Source: Methanobrevibacter sp.
Lineage (GTDB): Archaea; Methanobacteriota; Methanobacteria; Methanobacteriales; Methanobacteriaceae
Direction of reading: 5' to 3'
Length of the DNA stretch: 64,000 bases
Assembly: GCF_017468685.1 (NCBI RefSeq)
Contig: NZ_JAFUHT010000054.1
Coordinates: 16,944-80,943 of the forward strand
Of the stretch, positions 63,078 through 64,000 are shown one piece after another (positions within the stretch are counted from its first letter, which is position 1; each line of letters opens with the position of its first letter). The notes below the pieces were generated by a model. The model had not been told where the DNA came from and ran no database searches. It was given only the letters and a program-made list of their open reading frames with translations. The position numbers and the translations under genes were made by a program.

Positions 63078-63482
63078 TTATTCCTGATTCAAATCCAATA
63101 TTTCAAGATACATTTCCTTTAATTCCTCTTTTTCATGATCGTTGTAGTGTTCATTGTTTTTATCGTTGTTTAATGCGAATAATAACAGTTCATAGAATAC
63201 TTTGTTTAGTGAGTGTCCCTTTTCTGTCAGGTGATATGTGATTTCATCGTTTTTCTCAAGTCTTTTGATTAGGCCGTTTTTTTCCATTGTTTTCAGGCAT
63301 CTTGTCAGTGATTTGTTGTCCAGTGTTTTTCTGTTTGTCTGGAATTCGTTGAAGTGTGTTTTTCCCAAAAACAGATCTCTTAGGATATGCAGTGTCCATT
63401 TGTTGCTTATGTCCTTGATTGCATCTTCAACAGGATTTCTCTCGTATTTTTTCTCATAATACTTTACTTTTTTAGCATCCAT
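63078..63482 (-). CDS. HxlR family transcriptional regulator
   Basis: A 134-residue HxlR regulator: DAIKDISNKWTLHILRDLFLG, NEFQTNRKTLDNKSLTRCLK, KNGLIKRLEKNDEITYHLTEKG. The N-terminal Cys of other HxlR proteins is replaced (NPVEDAIKD), so it may sense differently or not by that residue. It is convergent with the tautomerase gene (2-base gap) and likely binds TGGCATTGRTGCCA, though this is inference. Confidence 0.85.
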   Translation of the reverse strand: MDAKKVKYYEKKYERNPVEDAIKDISNKWTLHILRDLFLGKTHFNEFQTNRKTLDNKSLTRCLKTMEKNGLIKRLEKNDEITYHLTEKGHSLNKVFYELLLFALNNDKNNEHYNDHEKEELKEMYLEILDLNQE

Positions 63483-63661
63483 ATTAATAAGTTGGATATT
63501 GTAGTTTTTTAATTTTTCTTGTAGGTTGGATTAAAAATAGAGTTATGTTTTCAGGATATGTGTGGATTATGGTTTACTTTTGGCTTTTTCAAAATATTTT
63601 CTAATAAGGTATATTTTCATTTTTTGATAATTAAATCTTGCATGTTTTTTTGACATTTTAT

Positions 63662-63713
63662 CATTCAATATATTGAATGTTCTTTTATATACCATACATT
63701 CAATTTATTGAAT
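63662..63713 (+). promoter_or_regulatory. TATA box between two ATTCAAT palindromes
   Basis: CATTCAATATATTGAATG (63662-63679) is a perfect palindrome, and ATTCAATTTATTGAAT (63698-63713) another; their centres are 35 bases apart. TTTTATATACC between them is TATA-like. Such an arrangement fits a tightly controlled promoter, but no gene start is visible in the remaining ~290 bases. Confidence 0.5.
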
Positions 63714-64000
63714 ATATTTTTTCAGTGGGTGTGTCATTTATTTGTGGACGCCTCATGGCCATTTTTGGACTTTTCATTGACGTCATTTTAATTAATTTTA
63801 CGTTTAATTATTTTTATACTTAACTTATTTTTTTTAATTATTTTAGTTGTCATTTTAATTATTCGATGGTTTTGGTTATTTTTTCAAAAAATGGACTCCA
63901 AATGGACTCTCTTGCTTAAAATTGTTAAAATCATAAATAATCTGTTAAAAATTGTTTTTATCAAATATGAATATTTAGTTTTTATATGGTATGTTTCCAA
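63714..64000. other. AT-rich window end without a recognisable gene
   Basis: T-rich DNA. The only ORF is a 21-residue frame from ATGGCCATTTTTGG (about 63755), with no ribosome site. TGGACTC occurs twice near 63890-63910. Nothing else was seen. Confidence 0.5.

Overview
The window is a low-GC euryarchaeal chromosome segment that reads as Methanobrevibacter or a close relative in the Methanobacteriales. The evidence is a methanogenesis methyltransferase subunit (MtrH), the [Fe]-hydrogenase Hmd with all seven FeGP-cofactor genes (hcgA-G), the small C-terminal half of a split family B DNA polymerase (a Methanobacteriales trait), archaeal housekeeping genes (SRP19, S8e, archaeosine TGT, HypE, a RecJ-like DHH protein), mevalonate genes, adhesin-like surface proteins, and archaeal TATA promoters (TTTATATA type) in front of most transcription units. 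Several genes look leaderless.

Layout. 0-3 kb: end of a TetR regulator, an acetyltransferase, two FMN reductase-like proteins and a DGC zinc-binding protein. 3.5-13.9 kb: solitary mtrH, pheS, xth, a HAD phosphatase, polB2, two very acidic small proteins, rps8e, hypE, and a short operon with an inactive-looking nuclease domain and a Cas4-like gene broken by TGA. 14-19.4 kb: SPL-type radical SAM, DEAD helicase, winged-helix regulator, and the hemD-srp19-recJ operon. 19.6-25 kb: flavodoxin and aldo-keto reductase, a surface protein, a sodium symporter, small proteins. 25.3-29.5 kb: purC-purS-purQ-cobA-glmS. 29.9-39.6 kb: a repeat-rich adhesin, an MnmC-like protein, tgtA, a methyltransferase, two Gly tRNAs, HMG-CoA synthase and thiolase, and a DUF1848 gene.

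39.4-46.8 kb is an accretion zone. The last ~51 codons of the DUF1848 gene recur three more times (B about 41.2 kb, C about 43.2 kb, D about 46.0 kb). All copies start at the same point of the gene, and they are increasingly decayed from B to D. The copies bracket an ATPase, a drug-efflux MFS pump, and a duplicated, inverted hcgE followed by a decayed hcgF. I read this as repeated insertion at the 3' end of a protein-coding gene; no integrase is visible.

46.8-57.6 kb is the main metabolic island: hcgG diverging from hmd, then hcgABCDEF, then a four-gene operon with an FdhA-like truncated protein, an F420-dehydrogenase beta subunit (FdhB/FrhB) and an MvhD-type protein (compare flp genes of Methanothermobacter). 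Together they suggest a route from H2 through Hmd and F420H2 to heterodisulfide reductase that avoids [NiFe]-hydrogenase. A recurring near-palindrome AAGTA-N-TACTT and a duplicated promoter block occur only around these units; a hairpin-rich, gene-free stretch may encode a small RNA.

58-63.5 kb holds two HxlR-regulated redox/efflux units, each with a clear inverted-repeat operator just upstream of the TATA box, plus a TMEM175-like channel and a ferredoxin-type aldo-keto reductase. The window ends in AT-rich DNA with a promoter flanked by two ATTCAAT palindromes.
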